Positions 46,325 to 57,892 of a stretch of 64,000 nt of DNA are shown here, one piece after another (the stretch's first letter is position 1; the number at the start of each line of letters is the position of its first letter). The position numbers and the translations under genes are program-made. The notes beneath the pieces were generated by a model that saw only the letters and a list, made by a program, of their open reading frames with translations, made no database searches and was not told the origin of the DNA. Source of the stretch: Acanthosepion pharaonis (Eukaryota > Mollusca > Cephalopoda > Sepiida > Sepiidae); assembly GCA_903632075.3 (NCBI GenBank), contig CAHIKZ030004724.1:4129501-4193500 (forward strand), in the 5' to 3' direction.

Positions 46325-47884
46325 TCTTTTCTGCGAACGCTTGAATGTTTCCCCGTAATATACTTTTTTTTTCTTAGTTTATTTCCTTATTGTAAAAGTT
46401 TGTTTTTATTTAAGAAAATCTTTTATATTTTCGGCAATTACCATCTTTTCAAATAAATGGAAATTAAGTAATTTCCATATTTCTGTTGTTGTTATTGTTA
46501 AACCTAATTAACTTATGTAGAATATGACGCAACAAATGTAGGTATCTCCAAAGAATCGCTAAACATGACATTATATAATGAAAAAATACTCAGAACTTGA
46601 AAATACCTGAACTTTAAATTAGTCAATCTTCAATAAATTAAATTTTAGAAAAGTATATTTTATTTTATTTTTTTAGTTGTGTTGGTTTGACAGATTTGTC
46701 AGTATGGACGATTTTTCAAGGTAAAATCATTTCAATCAATTTAAATTCAGTTTGAAATATAGTAAAATATTTTGCTCATTAGAAATATTAAATTTAATCT
46801 TGGAGTTAAAGAGAAAACTAAAATAAAAGATGTTTAATTTTTAAAATGCATTTTAAAACATAGGTATCGCTTTTTTCTTTTTTTTTCATTTCTTTTTTTG
46901 GAAGAAACTAAATGAATTTTTACAAAATATGATATGCGGTGATTTCCTGTCGCTACTGGAAATAAAAGTGATCTTTTTAATTTCGTTTATTTTTCGTCTG
47001 GTTGAGTCATGAATCTTTTCTGTTAATTCACCTCAAAATAAAAAGAATTTACATTGAATAATATTCACATCAAATTCTTCCAGAGCGAGGCCCCTCCATT
47101 TCACCTGAGTTGGGTTGACCGTTGCGATCACACGAAATGCGGGCGACACCAGTGGGCTATTTCAAAGTGTGGGGTCTGCGTTTGAGCTATCCCCGATAAA
47201 CAAGCCAAAAATGGATTTTTGGGGTTTTTTTTTTTTAAATTAAAAAAAATTCTCTGTAAGTATCTCGAATATCAACCGCATTTACGAAATGTGAATAACT
47301 CACTAAATTTTGGTAATTTTGTTTTGTGGTTGTTGCGAGGCAAGCCAGATAGATTTTGATTTAGAATTTAAAATTTCAAGAGTGCCTAAAATTTAATAAA
47401 AAAAAACAAAAAAACTTTCATTTGAATTTTATAATTTCTTGGGGTGAATTAATATTTGCGATAAGTGACTTTAGATTATCTGGGGAGAATTAATGGAAAA
47501 GATCCCCGGTCATTGCCTTTTATCGGTTTTGTTGAAATCGTTGACAACTAATTTCAAATCGATCAATTGATTCATTTGAGGATAGGTTTTCAAAATAAAT
47601 ATATAAATCATGATAAGCAAATTTAAGGAAAATATGACAAATACGTAATTCACGATCAAATATAAATTCAACATTGAACAGAATGTTTCATTTTATGATT
47701 TAGAGGTAGAAGAAATTAAAGAAAAATCGTGCTTAATGTTCAGTGAGTATAGGATCCTGGATGAAGACTAAGACTTCAGTAAACCACTTGAGAAAATGGA
47801 ATTAATAAACACACGTAATATGCCGATAATTACGGCGGTAAAGAATGAATTCGAAGGAAGACTAGAAAGAAGAAAAAAGAATTA

Positions 47885-48500
47885 AAAAAAAAATTCACAT
47901 CCTTTGATGATGTATAACCCCTTACGCCCATCACCCACTCGAATCTCGCGGGTCCGGCCGTCAGGCCCGACAGATTCCCAATCGGGACCAAGTGACAACC
48001 CCCCCACACACACTGTGTTATTTGCGGCCCAAACACCTGCTCATATCGAAAATGGGTGGGGTTGATATTTCAAGTGTTCCCAGGCCAATCGCCGGCAGCC
48101 CTCCGACCACTATAACTTGTATCTTCCTACTAATCCTAATTCCCCACTCGCTTCGTCCCAGTGGACACTCTCACACGAACGGAACAGCCACTCGCTAGCC
48201 GAGATTTATCGTTATTGGCTTCCCTTGACTCCCCTTACCTCTGGCCAACTATATCCTGACCGTGCGCATAGTTCCGAGTAGCCTCGGGACAGACAATCAC
48301 CATCCAAGAATTGTCCTTACCTACCCGCTTCGCTTTCCTCTGGTCAATTCCAACCTGACCACACACATATTTCCGGGTAACCTTTTCGCCAGGACGCGTT
48401 AACTTCTCCAACAATGTTTAGTCAATCGCCCGGAAATATTGGTTACCAGGATGTCTAGCCCTTCATTGTTTACGTCCAAAAAAAAAAAAAAAAAAATAAG
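47885..48500 (+). mobile_element. GC-richer retroposed insertion with poly(A) end
   Basis: Block 4 (at ~62275) goes from GACTAGAAAGAAGAAG to the shared AAGGTAACCGTACCTATTAT in a few bases, whereas block 3 has about 700 bp more. The extra DNA is GC-richer (for example GGTCCGGCCGTCAGGCCCGAC) and reaches a run of ~19 A at 48479-48497, then AT-rich sequence to ~48625. An A-tail and single-block occupancy fit LINE-mobilised insertion. No domain is recognised in any frame. Confidence 0.65.
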
Positions 48501-49091
48501 TAAAAAAAATAGGAGATAAAATTTTCGGGGACCTCTTCAAAAAAGAAAAAGAGAAATTATAGAAAGAATTTGTTTTCAACCTTTTCCTTAAGCTAGTCAC
48601 TTTATCAGTATTTCCAGTTATAAGGTAACCGTACCTATTATTGTATTAAGTTGTCACACATTAAATAAGGTACTTTATAGGAAATGAATAAAACGCTTCT
48701 GAAATGCGAAATAAATAAATTATTTATTTGAAATAAGCACCTTATTGATAAATGACTGTTCTTCAACGTAGCTCTATATTGTTGATCCCATCTTTAAAAA
48801 AATTCACACCTTTTCAGGTGATAAACAGTTCAAATGTTTCGATTACCTCTTTCTTATTGGAGAATGTTTTATTGCGTATGAAAAGCTAAAAATGCTTAAA
48901 TAAGCAATAATCAACAGAAAAAAAGAAAAACTAATGACTACGAACATCTCTCCTTAGGTTTTTATGCCTCGACCAATCTATTTAAATAACATTAAAAATA
49001 CCAGTGTTTTACGCAGATTTGCTAAAACGATCTTTTTCAAATATTTTTTTTAATAAATTTAATACAATAGAAATCCTCATATCCGATCTTC

Positions 49092-49233
49092 GCAGGGTCA
49101 CCTCGAGGTTGTGTAATGGTTAGCAAGCTTGGCTCCCCAGTAACAATTACGACTGCGTAGTAAGTTCGATCCTCAGAGGATAACCCCTAATTTCGGCCTT
49201 GTGTCACACCTAAGCTACGCTGGGAAAATCACT
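49092..49233 (+). mobile_element. Short tRNA-derived SINE with 11-bp target duplication
   Basis: A box TGGTTAGCAAGC (49117-49128) and B box AGTTCGATCCT (49163-49173) have tRNA-like spacing. ATCCGATCTTC (49081-49091) and ATCCAATCTTC (49234-49244) flank it. Block 4 has the empty site ATCCGAATTTC at 62729-62739. At 142 bp it is shorter than the other SINE family here and has no related body. A functional tRNA is excluded by lack of a cloverleaf 3' half and by the target duplication. Confidence 0.87.
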
Positions 49234-49322
49234 ATCCAATCTTCTCAGTTTTGCCATTTAGATTTTGCAGGAATATGTTACATTTTAATATTTTTTTATC
49301 TTTGCAGATAATTGTTAGCAAG

Positions 49323-49590
49323 ATGAAATTTTTCAATCCAGAGAAGAAACTTCAACTGGAAGAAAAAAGGAAAAGAAATTCTTTCACGTTACATCAGGAA
49401 TTAGAGATTATTGACAAATTGGACGAAGCTCCTAAGTCGTTGAATTTGCAAATAAACAAAGATTGCCGAATCTGAACGAAACATTAAGACTTACGCTTGA
49501 AGATGATCCACTGAATATCCTCACTTTGAATGACTTAAAAGAATGGATAAATGAAGAAGACTAATGAATTAGAAATTGTCAAGAAATAAA
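49323..49590 (+). pseudogene. Pogo/Tigger-like transposase remnant, block 3 copy
   Basis: ATG 49323 opens 50 codons with K-R-K-R-N-S-F-T, then E-L-E-I-I-D-K-L-D-E-A, resembling the first helices of a CENP-B N-terminal/Psq-type helix-turn-helix as in pogo/Tigger transposases. After a TGA at 49473-49475, another frame gives L-T-L-E-D-D-P-L-N-I and D-L-K-E-W-I-N, like the acidic C-terminal part of such proteins. The DDE catalytic core is missing. TTTTTTATCTTTGCAG just before it could be a splice acceptor. A LINE begins at ~49632 and cuts the copy off. Confidence 0.5.
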
Positions 49591-49634
49591 AGAAGAATCA
49601 AAATTTTTCCAATAATGGTGAAAATACGAAAGAC

Positions 49635-52440
49635 GTGGACACGTAAATGACCGTCTACCTGGGTAACCAGCTACCTATACAGAATGTTAATGGGAAGGGC
49701 TGATATAGACTTATTAGACTGTCTCAGGTTCCACTGGTTAATTTAATCCGATCATAGACTCGTCTGTGCCCATATAATATTAGATGCTAGGCCTAGAATG
49801 CTGGGGCACTGGAAGTTCAATCTGTCTTTACTGGACAGGCGAGACTTTCAGGAACAGCTAATAAGACTAGTGAAGCTGGAACTAGTGGGGTGATTATTGG
49901 GATTAGATAGTGGGAGAGTTTTAAGGATAGGATTAGGTCCTTCACCACCGAATATAGCCAGCGGCTCGCACTAGATGAGGCTAAAAATGTGAAGGTTCTC
50001 AAGGATATTCTGTCCCGGGCGAAATTTCCTAGTTAAGCTAGGCAGGCTCTTGAACGGTTGACTAGCGAGCACTACAAAGGTCAGGTTATTTAGCATAGGT
50101 TAAACAAGATGTCTAACGAAGCCGTGAACATGGGTGCACAATTGCACAAGTAAGAGATCCGTCCAGGTTCCGATGGATACATTCGTGAGATCAAAAGCGC
50201 GGGGGAGCGTACTCTGAGCTCGACGGATGACATGGTTGGGGGTTTCGGGGGTTTCGGATCCTGGAGTGGCGATGAGTCTGCAGAGCTGACTTTCCTCGGC
50301 TTTCACCGACTGGAGTGGCTAGCTCTGAGGGTGAGATCACAGAGGGCGAAGTCTACTTGGCATTGAAGAGGGCTGGCAGTAACAAGTATCCGGGACTTCA
50401 TGGTTTACCCTATAAATTGTACTAGAGGCTGTCGCTCATCTTTGTGCCGATTTTGACTGTCGTGTTCAACAACTGGTTCCGGCAGGGGTCCATCCCCAGT
50501 CGGATCACCAGGGGTGGGATCATGCTGTTGAAAAAGGGCAAGGATGGTGGGCGGGATGTAGATGATTACAGACCCATAACTCTTCTAAACACAGATTTAA
50601 GGATTTGGGCTAAGGTCCTGTCGGAGCGTATGCAGTCAGTTGCCGAGCAGAAAAATTTTGAGCAACCTGCATCTGATTCTCACAATCCTAGAGGGTGTAA
50701 AAGATGACAAGCTAGCCGCACTGAAGAATTTGGATCACTCCAAGACATTCGATAAGGTCGAGTATCAGTACCTGACTGCTGTCTTGCAGGCCGCCGAATT
50801 CAAACCCAACATCTGCAAGAGGATTAGCCTCCTGCATCGCGCCTCCAGGGCTGTGGTCAGGGTTGTCCACTGTCGTCACTTCTTTATGATTCGACATTGG
50901 AGCCTCTCCTTCGCCGGCTACAGGACACAACGGGCAGTCCGGCCCTACGTGAAATCGCTCTCCCTGATGGGGCTCGAGCCAGGGTTTCCTCGTACGCCGA
51001 TACCGTTTTCCATTTTCGTGTCGTGTCGCAACGACATTGTGGTAGTACAGAAGCGCTTGAACGGTACGAAAAGGTTACGGAAGCTAAAATTAACCACGAG
51101 TTTTTCGGTTTGTGGTTAGGTTCCTCGAACGGGGTCGCTCTTCCGGAGCCATTTGATTGGACGGCCGGTCCTGTCCGCATTCTTGAAATGTTGTTTGGAC
51201 GCGACCACCACCTGGAGAAAAATTGGTGAAAAGTACAGTCAAAGGTCGGAGCGTGTGCCACTTACGTCTTTCCTCTCATCCATTACCGTTTTGTTGTACT
51301 TACTCTTTGCAAAGAGCGTAGGAAGGCGATTGAACGTTTGTTGTCCACCCTCTTGTGGGGTGGCCGCAAGCAGATGTTCCTCATAAAAATGTCGTGTCCA
51401 GCGTCCGTGTCATGGGTGGGGGCTGGGAGTGGCACGCTTTGTGAGTCATCGACAAGCCTCGAGACTGGCTTTCCCACGCCGCGTTTAGTCTGATGATTTG
51501 ATTTTGGCAAGGGAGTGTTAGGGACGCCTTCCCTAGTATTAGCATCATTCCCCCCACCTCCTGGGCTAAGCGCCGTCGTAAATCCAGGAGACTGCCGAGT
51601 TTCCTCAGCGAGTGTCGAGCGACCTTGAGGGTCGTTCCTCGGTCCACTGACCTTTCACGGACTCAGAGGGTCTTGTATCGTGAATTAGTGGAGGTGGGTC
51701 GCGAAGGATTCACTCTGTGAGCGGCTCGGCTTGTCGGCGACCGAGTTGCGCTCTTTCTAGTCTTGGGCGCTATTGGCGAATTACCTCAGTAACCCCGAGT
51801 TTTCGCTTACCTGGCGATTCTTTCGGAACGTGCTATCTCTCCATGACAGTATTTTCAGATGGGGCTGGGCAGATTTTCCCGACTGTCATCGGTGTGACCT
51901 TGGATTAGAAGAAACGGTTTCACACGACTTCTACCATTGTCCTCAGTTGCGCCCTTTCTGGAACTATGTTGGAGAATTGACAGGTCGTATCGCTACCGAT
52001 ATTCTCGTGCTCATCGATATCGTATATGTGGGTAATAATGTGTCGCCCCCTTATTCTGGATAGAAACGAATGGTGTTTCTGATGCTGCTAACCGTGGCGC
52101 TAATGGTGATTTAGACGACGCTGGATGAAGGGAATCTTGCGATACGAACGCTATTCTCATCAGACACTGATCGGATTCTTTCAGCATCAGCTGAAGGTGA
52201 AGATAAGATCTGATAGAAAGCGTTTGTTATTGACAGATTTCAGCGAAAGGTTGGTAAAGATAGCGAGCATGGTTCGGTTGAAATGGGCTAACATTGAGTT
52301 CCTTTTATAAGTCCTCTTCGTCACAACGGAGATGTTTCCCGTGAACCCTCCCTCTGCTTAAGTTACATACTATTTGTTTTCTTAGTTTATTATCAATAAG
52401 TATTACTCCTGGCCTGTTCGCAGATTTTTTTTTTTTTTTT
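49635..52440 (+). mobile_element. LINE ORF2 remnant (endonuclease end, reverse transcriptase, C-terminal domain)
   Basis: Across several frames: S-D-H-R-L-V (EEP endonuclease end) at ~49750; F-K-D-R-I-R-S-F-T-T-E-Y-S near 49920; F-N-N-W-F-R-Q-G-S-I-P and D-D-Y-R-P-I-T-L-L-N (RT motifs) at 50460-50595; H-S-K-T-F-D-K-V-E (usual SKAFD) at ~50740; S-S-Y-A-D-T-V (YADD box, second Asp changed) near 50990; and C-H-R-C with H-D-F-Y-H-C (C-terminal zinc-type motif) at ~51890-51950. The order resembles proteins often annotated as Tx1-like 149-kDa LINE products. Many stops and shifts: dead. A T-rich tract at ~52427-52446 lies in the 3' region. Confidence 0.85.
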
Positions 52441-52446
52441 TTTTTT

Positions 52447-53329
52447 GTGATATATCGAGATTCCCAGCCTTCACAGTTTGTTTTTGTCCCCCCATCTCGG
52501 CTGGGACAGACTTTGATTTTTCTCTTTCCGTCATTTATTTTTACCCTTCCCTCTCCATTAATGACTGTGCTTCTTGATTCTGTCTACCAGCATAATACTT
52601 ACGGGTCTTGCTAACATCTGTGTTTTGTTTTAGTTTGTTTCCTGACAATCTTTTAGTTTTCTGGGTTCATACCCTCCCTTTATATATATTTTTGTCATTA
52701 AACATTTTGAACTTTCATGAGATTTTTATATCATGGGGTGATTTCTAGGTTCCCCATGTGATATTGTGGTGGTATATGTAGGATTAATTGGTGATGGATG
52801 AGTTCTAGTTGGAAATGGATATATTGTATTGGATGAATGGGTCGTGATTGTGATTAACTAGGACTAGGACAGTTAGCAAAGACCATCTGCTACAATTATT
52901 GTATTTATACAATAATAAATATATTCTTTAATTCTCCGACTGCGTGTTTTCTTTTGGTCTAGCCAGAGTTCGCCGGACGAGAAATTTGAACTGTTGAAAT
53001 ACGTTAAGTTTTTCCGTTTTATATTTCTGTTATCTTTTATTCGTTTTGCATTTAATTTTCAGTTTCTCCTTCTTTGGGTGTTTATAAACTTTAATTTTTA
53101 GTATATTTTATTTTTGTATTTTACCCCCTCCTCCCGTTTTTCATTCGATTTTATTTCTTACGTGTGACATGTTTTGGCAACCAAATTTGTTAATTTCCCT
53201 TTTGTTTTCTTTTGTTTACACACCCTCGGACTCTAGTGCGTTTTTCTTTCCTTAATTTCGTTTCGTTTAAATATTCTTTAGTTTTTATTTTCTTTTGTAA
53301 AATTAATTTTTTGAGCGAACATTAAAAAA
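52447..53329. other. Unassigned T-rich DNA between LINE remnants
   Basis: No coding signal is seen. A segment around 52780-52990 with TATTTATACAATAATAAATA followed by TTGGTCTAGCCAGAG could be LTR-like or the LINE 3' UTR. The T-rich stretch at 53000-53320 may be the 5' leader of the ORF1-type remnant that follows. Confidence 0.4.
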
Positions 53330-54530
53330 AGGAAATTGTATTACCGTCGGGATAGGGCCTGCACTCATATGGCGGACTTAAACCAAACACTCGTGCATGA
53401 TGTGAGGGTTTAGCCCCTAAAACGATGGCCTGGAAGGAAAACAGGCAAAATAACTCGCTGCGTACTATGCAAAATTGAAAAAAAATGTATGAGGAATTTC
53501 TCAATGGGAACAAATTACACACAATACCTGAGGCTCCGGACGCAGTAAGTACAAGGACAATTTTCCAGCTGACGACCGATGTAAAAAGTCGGAATTTAAT
53601 GTGTGTTAGCAAGGAAACAATGGAGTAGGCTCTAAAAAGCTTCAAAATTGGGCCCAAGTTATTGGCCAGGAGATCAAGGGCCATGTGGGACGTCTTGCTG
53701 GCAACCGAGAAAGAGGCCAAACAGCAGGAAGTAATTTAACAACCAAGACACTTCGGCTGCAAACTGAATATATGGGCCCCCGAAAACAAAAGTGACAGTG
53801 CATGGGGTGCCCGTAAACATTACAGAGGATCGACTGGGGGCCTTTTTGCCTAATAAGAAAAAGTGGAGGGGGTATTGTGCGTAATAAGCAAGGCAGGAAT
53901 TGCTATTGGTGAAATTGTCCTTCAAGTGACTTTGACCAGCAGAAGCTTTACGGACATACCCAATATTTTAATGTGTAGAGAAAGGAGAATGCTAATGGTG
54001 GGGGTGGAATGCTGCTGACCCTATTGTTGGTCGTGTAGGGCCTCGGCGAACATGGCGAAGACGTGCTCCGGGATGACCATGACGTCACAACCTCACGCAA
54101 CAGCAAGAGCATCATCAACAGCAACAGTGGAGGCAGAGTCTGGCAAGGCTCCCGAAGGTATCTGCAAGGAGGTGGTGATTAAAGTACGAAGGTCAACAAC
54201 AGAAGCCCTATCCTCAACCCCAAGCAGGATGTCCCACCGAGGGAGCAGCCAAAAGAGCAACCGGTGGAACAACAGAAGCGACAACAGCAGAAGCCAAGTG
54301 AAATGCAACAACAACAACAACAGAAGCGTCAACAGCAACAATGAAAGCAAAAAAAATGAAAGCAAAAGGAAAAAGAAGCAGCAACTTAAAAACGATGGAG
54401 GAAAAATAACAGGAAGAAGAAAAACAGAAAAAGGAAAAGCCCACCTAACGAAGTATAGCGGGGAGGGGGGACATGGACAAAGACAAGTCTCAATCCGTTC
54501 CTACTTAGCAGGCAAAGACTAAGGGCAATG
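53330..54530 (+). mobile_element. LINE ORF1 remnant with degenerate CCHC zinc knuckle
   Basis: A frame-broken series runs from ~53490: V-T-V-H-G-V-P-V-N-I (RNA-binding-like fold start) near 53790, I-G-E-I-V-L-Q-V-T-L near 53903, then C-W-S-C-R-A-S-A-N-M-A-K-T-C at ~54027-54068, which has CX2CX4HX4C knuckle spacing with Asn at the His position. The intact 54052-54522 frame continues as a low-complexity Asn/Ser/Lys-rich tail. This is the gag-like ORF1 of a LINE, probably of the same broad family as the upstream ORF2 remnant, but it lies 3' to that ORF2 and so belongs to another copy. Confidence 0.75.
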
Positions 54531-54739
54531 CCCCAGATTCAAGGACCTTCTTCCCCTTCTCCCACTCGGGCTCCGTTAACACCTGTCCAATTCCACACCT
54601 CGCCACTGTTTCCAAATCCTTTGTTGAACGAACATTTTCTCAAAACATGCGAGTACGAAATACATTAATTATACCGTGGATAGATAGATAGATAGATGTA
54701 TTTTCAATATTTCGTTAAAAAAGTGTATACCCTGATAAA

Positions 54740-56480
54740 AAAAAAAGGCCCCAAACTTGATTAAACAATTTTTTTATCGCCTAAATGTTCATATTATTAT
54801 TAAGAGGAAAGACCAATGTGTTTTTTGAATATTTTTAAATTTCTTAATCCTTTCTAGTTCATCCTAAATTTTACTTGAAAACCTAGTTGTTTTTTGTTTG
54901 TTTTTTTGAGTCACCAAAATTTACATAAAATCGATCATGTCAGCCATTTTTAACAACTTTGTAAACAAAAGTGAAATCATCCCTTTAAAAATCTTGTAAA
55001 ATTCAAATATACTTTTTTCAAAAGTTATTTCAGGAAAATTAGAAAATTTAATGTGTACTTAATTGGGAACAAACATTACATAATTTTTAGCAGAAAAAAT
55101 TGAGTTGGAAATATGATATGTCTAACCGTGATGATTAATTTTGGAGTTGTGAATTGACATTTACATCAATGTATCGACAACTAACGTCAGGGCAATTTAT
55201 CGAACGGAAGGACAGAAGTGACAGTATTTTCGAATTTTAAGTGAACCATCTTATTTAACTAGTAGGTAATCCTTAAAAATTAAATTCTTTCAAAAATCTG
55301 ATATTTTATTAATTTTTTTAGTTATTTTTAACGAAGATATGTGCAAAGCTTGCAATGTTTCGGTATCTAAAATTGAATCTAAAAAAGAAAAAAATAATAA
55401 TTGGATTATGTCTCTCACGGAAAAAAAAGTGATTATATTTAAAAACTAAAAGAAAATATTTAGTGAAATATGAAACAAAAAAATAGAATTAAAAATCTTG
55501 CAAATGCGACTTTGATGGTCGGAATTTGATACGAAATTAACGCAATATTTGAACGGATCCTCACTACCAGGGGAAACAACTCTTAAAACACGAGACATTA
55601 TTTCTGAATTGTACCTCCGTAGTTTTGCCGGAAACATTTTTAATACATTTTTTGGCATATTAAAAAAATGATTGCAAAAATAGAAATGCTTCACAGATTG
55701 TAATAAACCTCCAAATTTAAGATCTGTAGCAATACGTCTTTTAATAAGAGCATCTACAGAGATACACATATTCAAATTAATTTTAAAATATTTTACAACT
55801 TTATCACATTTTGTATTTCAAATTGAAAAAAAAGAAAACAGTTCTAGTAAAAAATCATTTTCATCGAAAAATATTTTGGCTTCAGAGAATAATGTCCTTT
55901 TATTCATAAAAGCCATTAAAAGCATTTTTTTAATTAAATAATGTCTTAGTTTTATTGGGTTTTGTATTTTACAATTCAGAGCTAAAGTTTGGATAGAAAC
56001 ATTCCTCGATTTACAAAGACAATTGATGATTTATATTCTTCAAATTTTTCTGCATTTAATTAAAAAAATTACAAAAGTATACATATTCGAGTTTTTGAGT
56101 TTTCAGAAAATTAAGTAAGGAAGGGGTAACAGTTATAAAAAAATAATTTTTATGATGACTTTCTAAAAAACATACATTTCTAAAATAATTCCATTCATAT
56201 TTAAATAAGTTATGGAAGTTTCATTAAACTTTGACAACGATTTGATTTTTGCAAGAATTTCCAAATTAATGTATTTTTTGAAAAAAAAAAAAAAATGTAA
56301 ATATTGCGCCAGTGCTGTCTTTTAAAAAAAAAAGATTTTCAACCAAAATTTCAAACGTGCTTGAAAGGAATAAAAAATTTTAAAAATTTTAAAAAAAAAA
56401 TAATTGCATGAAAAAAATTCATTTTGGTCTTTTTTCATTCTATCTTTTTATTAATAGATAGACAGACAGGCAGACAGATA
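54740..56480. mobile_element. Inverted-terminal-repeat AT-rich element, second copy
   Basis: The left part (GGCCCCAAACTTGATTAAAC, ATTATTATTAAGAGG) is inverted relative to the right part (ending TTTTGGTCTTTTTTC). The interior matches 26445-28440 in reverse complement (ACTAACGTCAGGGCAATT, GGTTAGACAT, CCTCCGTAGTTTTGCC). Its right half is shared with block 3 (39100-40110), while the left half is not. Confidence 0.65.
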
Positions 56481-56697
56481 GATAGATAACGTTTTTCTTA
56501 CGATAAAACTTTTAGGAAAATAAAAACGAAAAACCATATTTTTAGAATTAATTATATACGAAAACCTACATTTATATATATATATATTTAGTTTCACATT
56601 TATTTAATATATTTTCTGTTCATACGTTATTTTATTTGTCACAATTTATTTAATTAAACGCTAAGTTTTTTTTAAACAAACAGTATTAATTTAATTA

Positions 56698-56820
56698 CCT
56701 TTACCGGCTTGAATATTCGAGAAATTTCTTATAAAATATGCGCTTCCCCGACAAGTATAGAACCTGAGACCCCAATGAGAATCCTCATTTGATTGATGTC
56801 GAGAAATTTCTTTGTATCTA
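56698..56820. mobile_element. tRNA-like SINE/foldback fragment
   Basis: CCGGCTTGAATATTCGAGAA and a degenerate AGAACCTGAGACCCC loop, then GTCGAGAAATTTCTT: the same organisation as the foldback element at 14295-14544, more decayed. Confidence 0.6.
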
Positions 56821-56834
56821 ATAAAATAAATATA

Positions 56835-56837
56835 CAT

Positions 56838-56892
<55 letters not shown>
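56835..56892. repeat. (CA)n(TA)n compound microsatellite
   Basis: About 26 bp of (CA)n passing into about 30 bp of (TA)n. Confidence 0.96.
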
Positions 56893-56895
<3 letters not shown>

Positions 56896-57624
56896 TTGGG
56901 ATGACCCATGCCCTTTGTGCCTCCATGAAAAATTGCACATTAACTATTTAAATAATAATAATCTATTAAATAATAGACACGAGTTAACGGTTTTTTGTAG
57001 GCATCATCAGATTTTTGGTTTGAAATAGATAAAAAATTTATATAACTTGTTTAACAAATAACCCAATCATCAGATTCATAGTAGGAATATTAATACAAAC
57101 ATGCATACAACATAACACCCTTCATAATCCATAGCCCAAATTAGTAGTTTATACATAAAAGATACCCTTTATGAAGTCGTCAAAAAACAAACGTTACGAA
57201 AGTTTTCTTTTTATATGCTCAATAAGATAATAAAATAAAATAAATAAATAAATCTCCATAGACAAGCCAACTTGACGAAAGCTTAATACATCTTATATTT
57301 TTATGGGATGAAAGACCGCTACTTATTATAAACACCCAATATACCCATTTTAGACAATACCCTAGCTGTTACCATAGTGATTTTGAAATTTTTAAAACAA
57401 TAAATTTCAGATATACGTTATTCCAACAAAAATTTCTTGAAGATGGAACGGAGCCCCTTTTAATTTCAACTCAATTTAGGATTTAAAGGATTATATTGAA
57501 AGTTTTCGGCTCTGTTTTTGAAACATGAGACCTCTTATGTAGCGATTTGGAATCATATTTTTAAATAAATAATTATATTTATGCTCTACTTTTGGAATCT
57601 AAAATATAAGGAATTTTAAATAAA

Positions 57625-57629
<5 letters not shown>

Positions 57630-57683
<54 letters not shown>
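57630..57683. repeat. (TA)n microsatellite
   Basis: About 52 bp of pure TA followed by (TATG)n. Confidence 0.96.
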
Positions 57684-57695
<12 letters not shown>

Positions 57696-57798
57696 GGGAT
57701 AAAAGTTCCCAATATCAGAGATACAGCGTGTGGAAATATTACTTAGAGGCGACAGTCTGTTTTATAATGCAAAATTATCTAATAAAATAACGTATAAT

Positions 57799-57807
<9 letters not shown>

Positions 57808-57888
<81 letters not shown>
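57808..57888. repeat. (TA)n microsatellite
   Basis: About 80 bp of pure TA. The 72-codon frame across it is an artefact. Confidence 0.97.

Positions 57889-57892
<4 letters not shown>

Larger units (their letters stand above)
39060..49632. repeat. Segmental duplication block 3 (paralogous to 55500-63190)
   Basis: Shared in direct orientation with block 4: the AT-rich repeat (GGATCCTC, GCCTCCGTAG), the GATA/GACA tract and AAAACGAAAAACCATATTTT, the CAGAGATACAGCGTGTGGAA sequence with flanking (TA)n, ATGTTTTTGGTGTTCAGATC, the 3' flank with a shared ~72-codon frame (43587-43805), the CCP gene and promoter, and the sequence up to the Tigger-like remnant. Similarity stops at ~49632 where a LINE begins. 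Block-specific insertions are at 47885-48500 and 49092-49233. Intervals 40110-44190 and 46330-47880 hold no gene I can support. Confidence 0.87.

Noticed and set aside
49092..49233. Functional tRNA gene
   Set aside because: It has A and B boxes, but the flanking target duplication, the empty site in the paralogous block and the absence of a cloverleaf 3' half identify a SINE.
53322..53925. Minus-strand frames of 132 and 83 codons
   Set aside because: They are antisense shadows of the LINE ORF1 remnant, whose + strand translation shows recognisable motifs.
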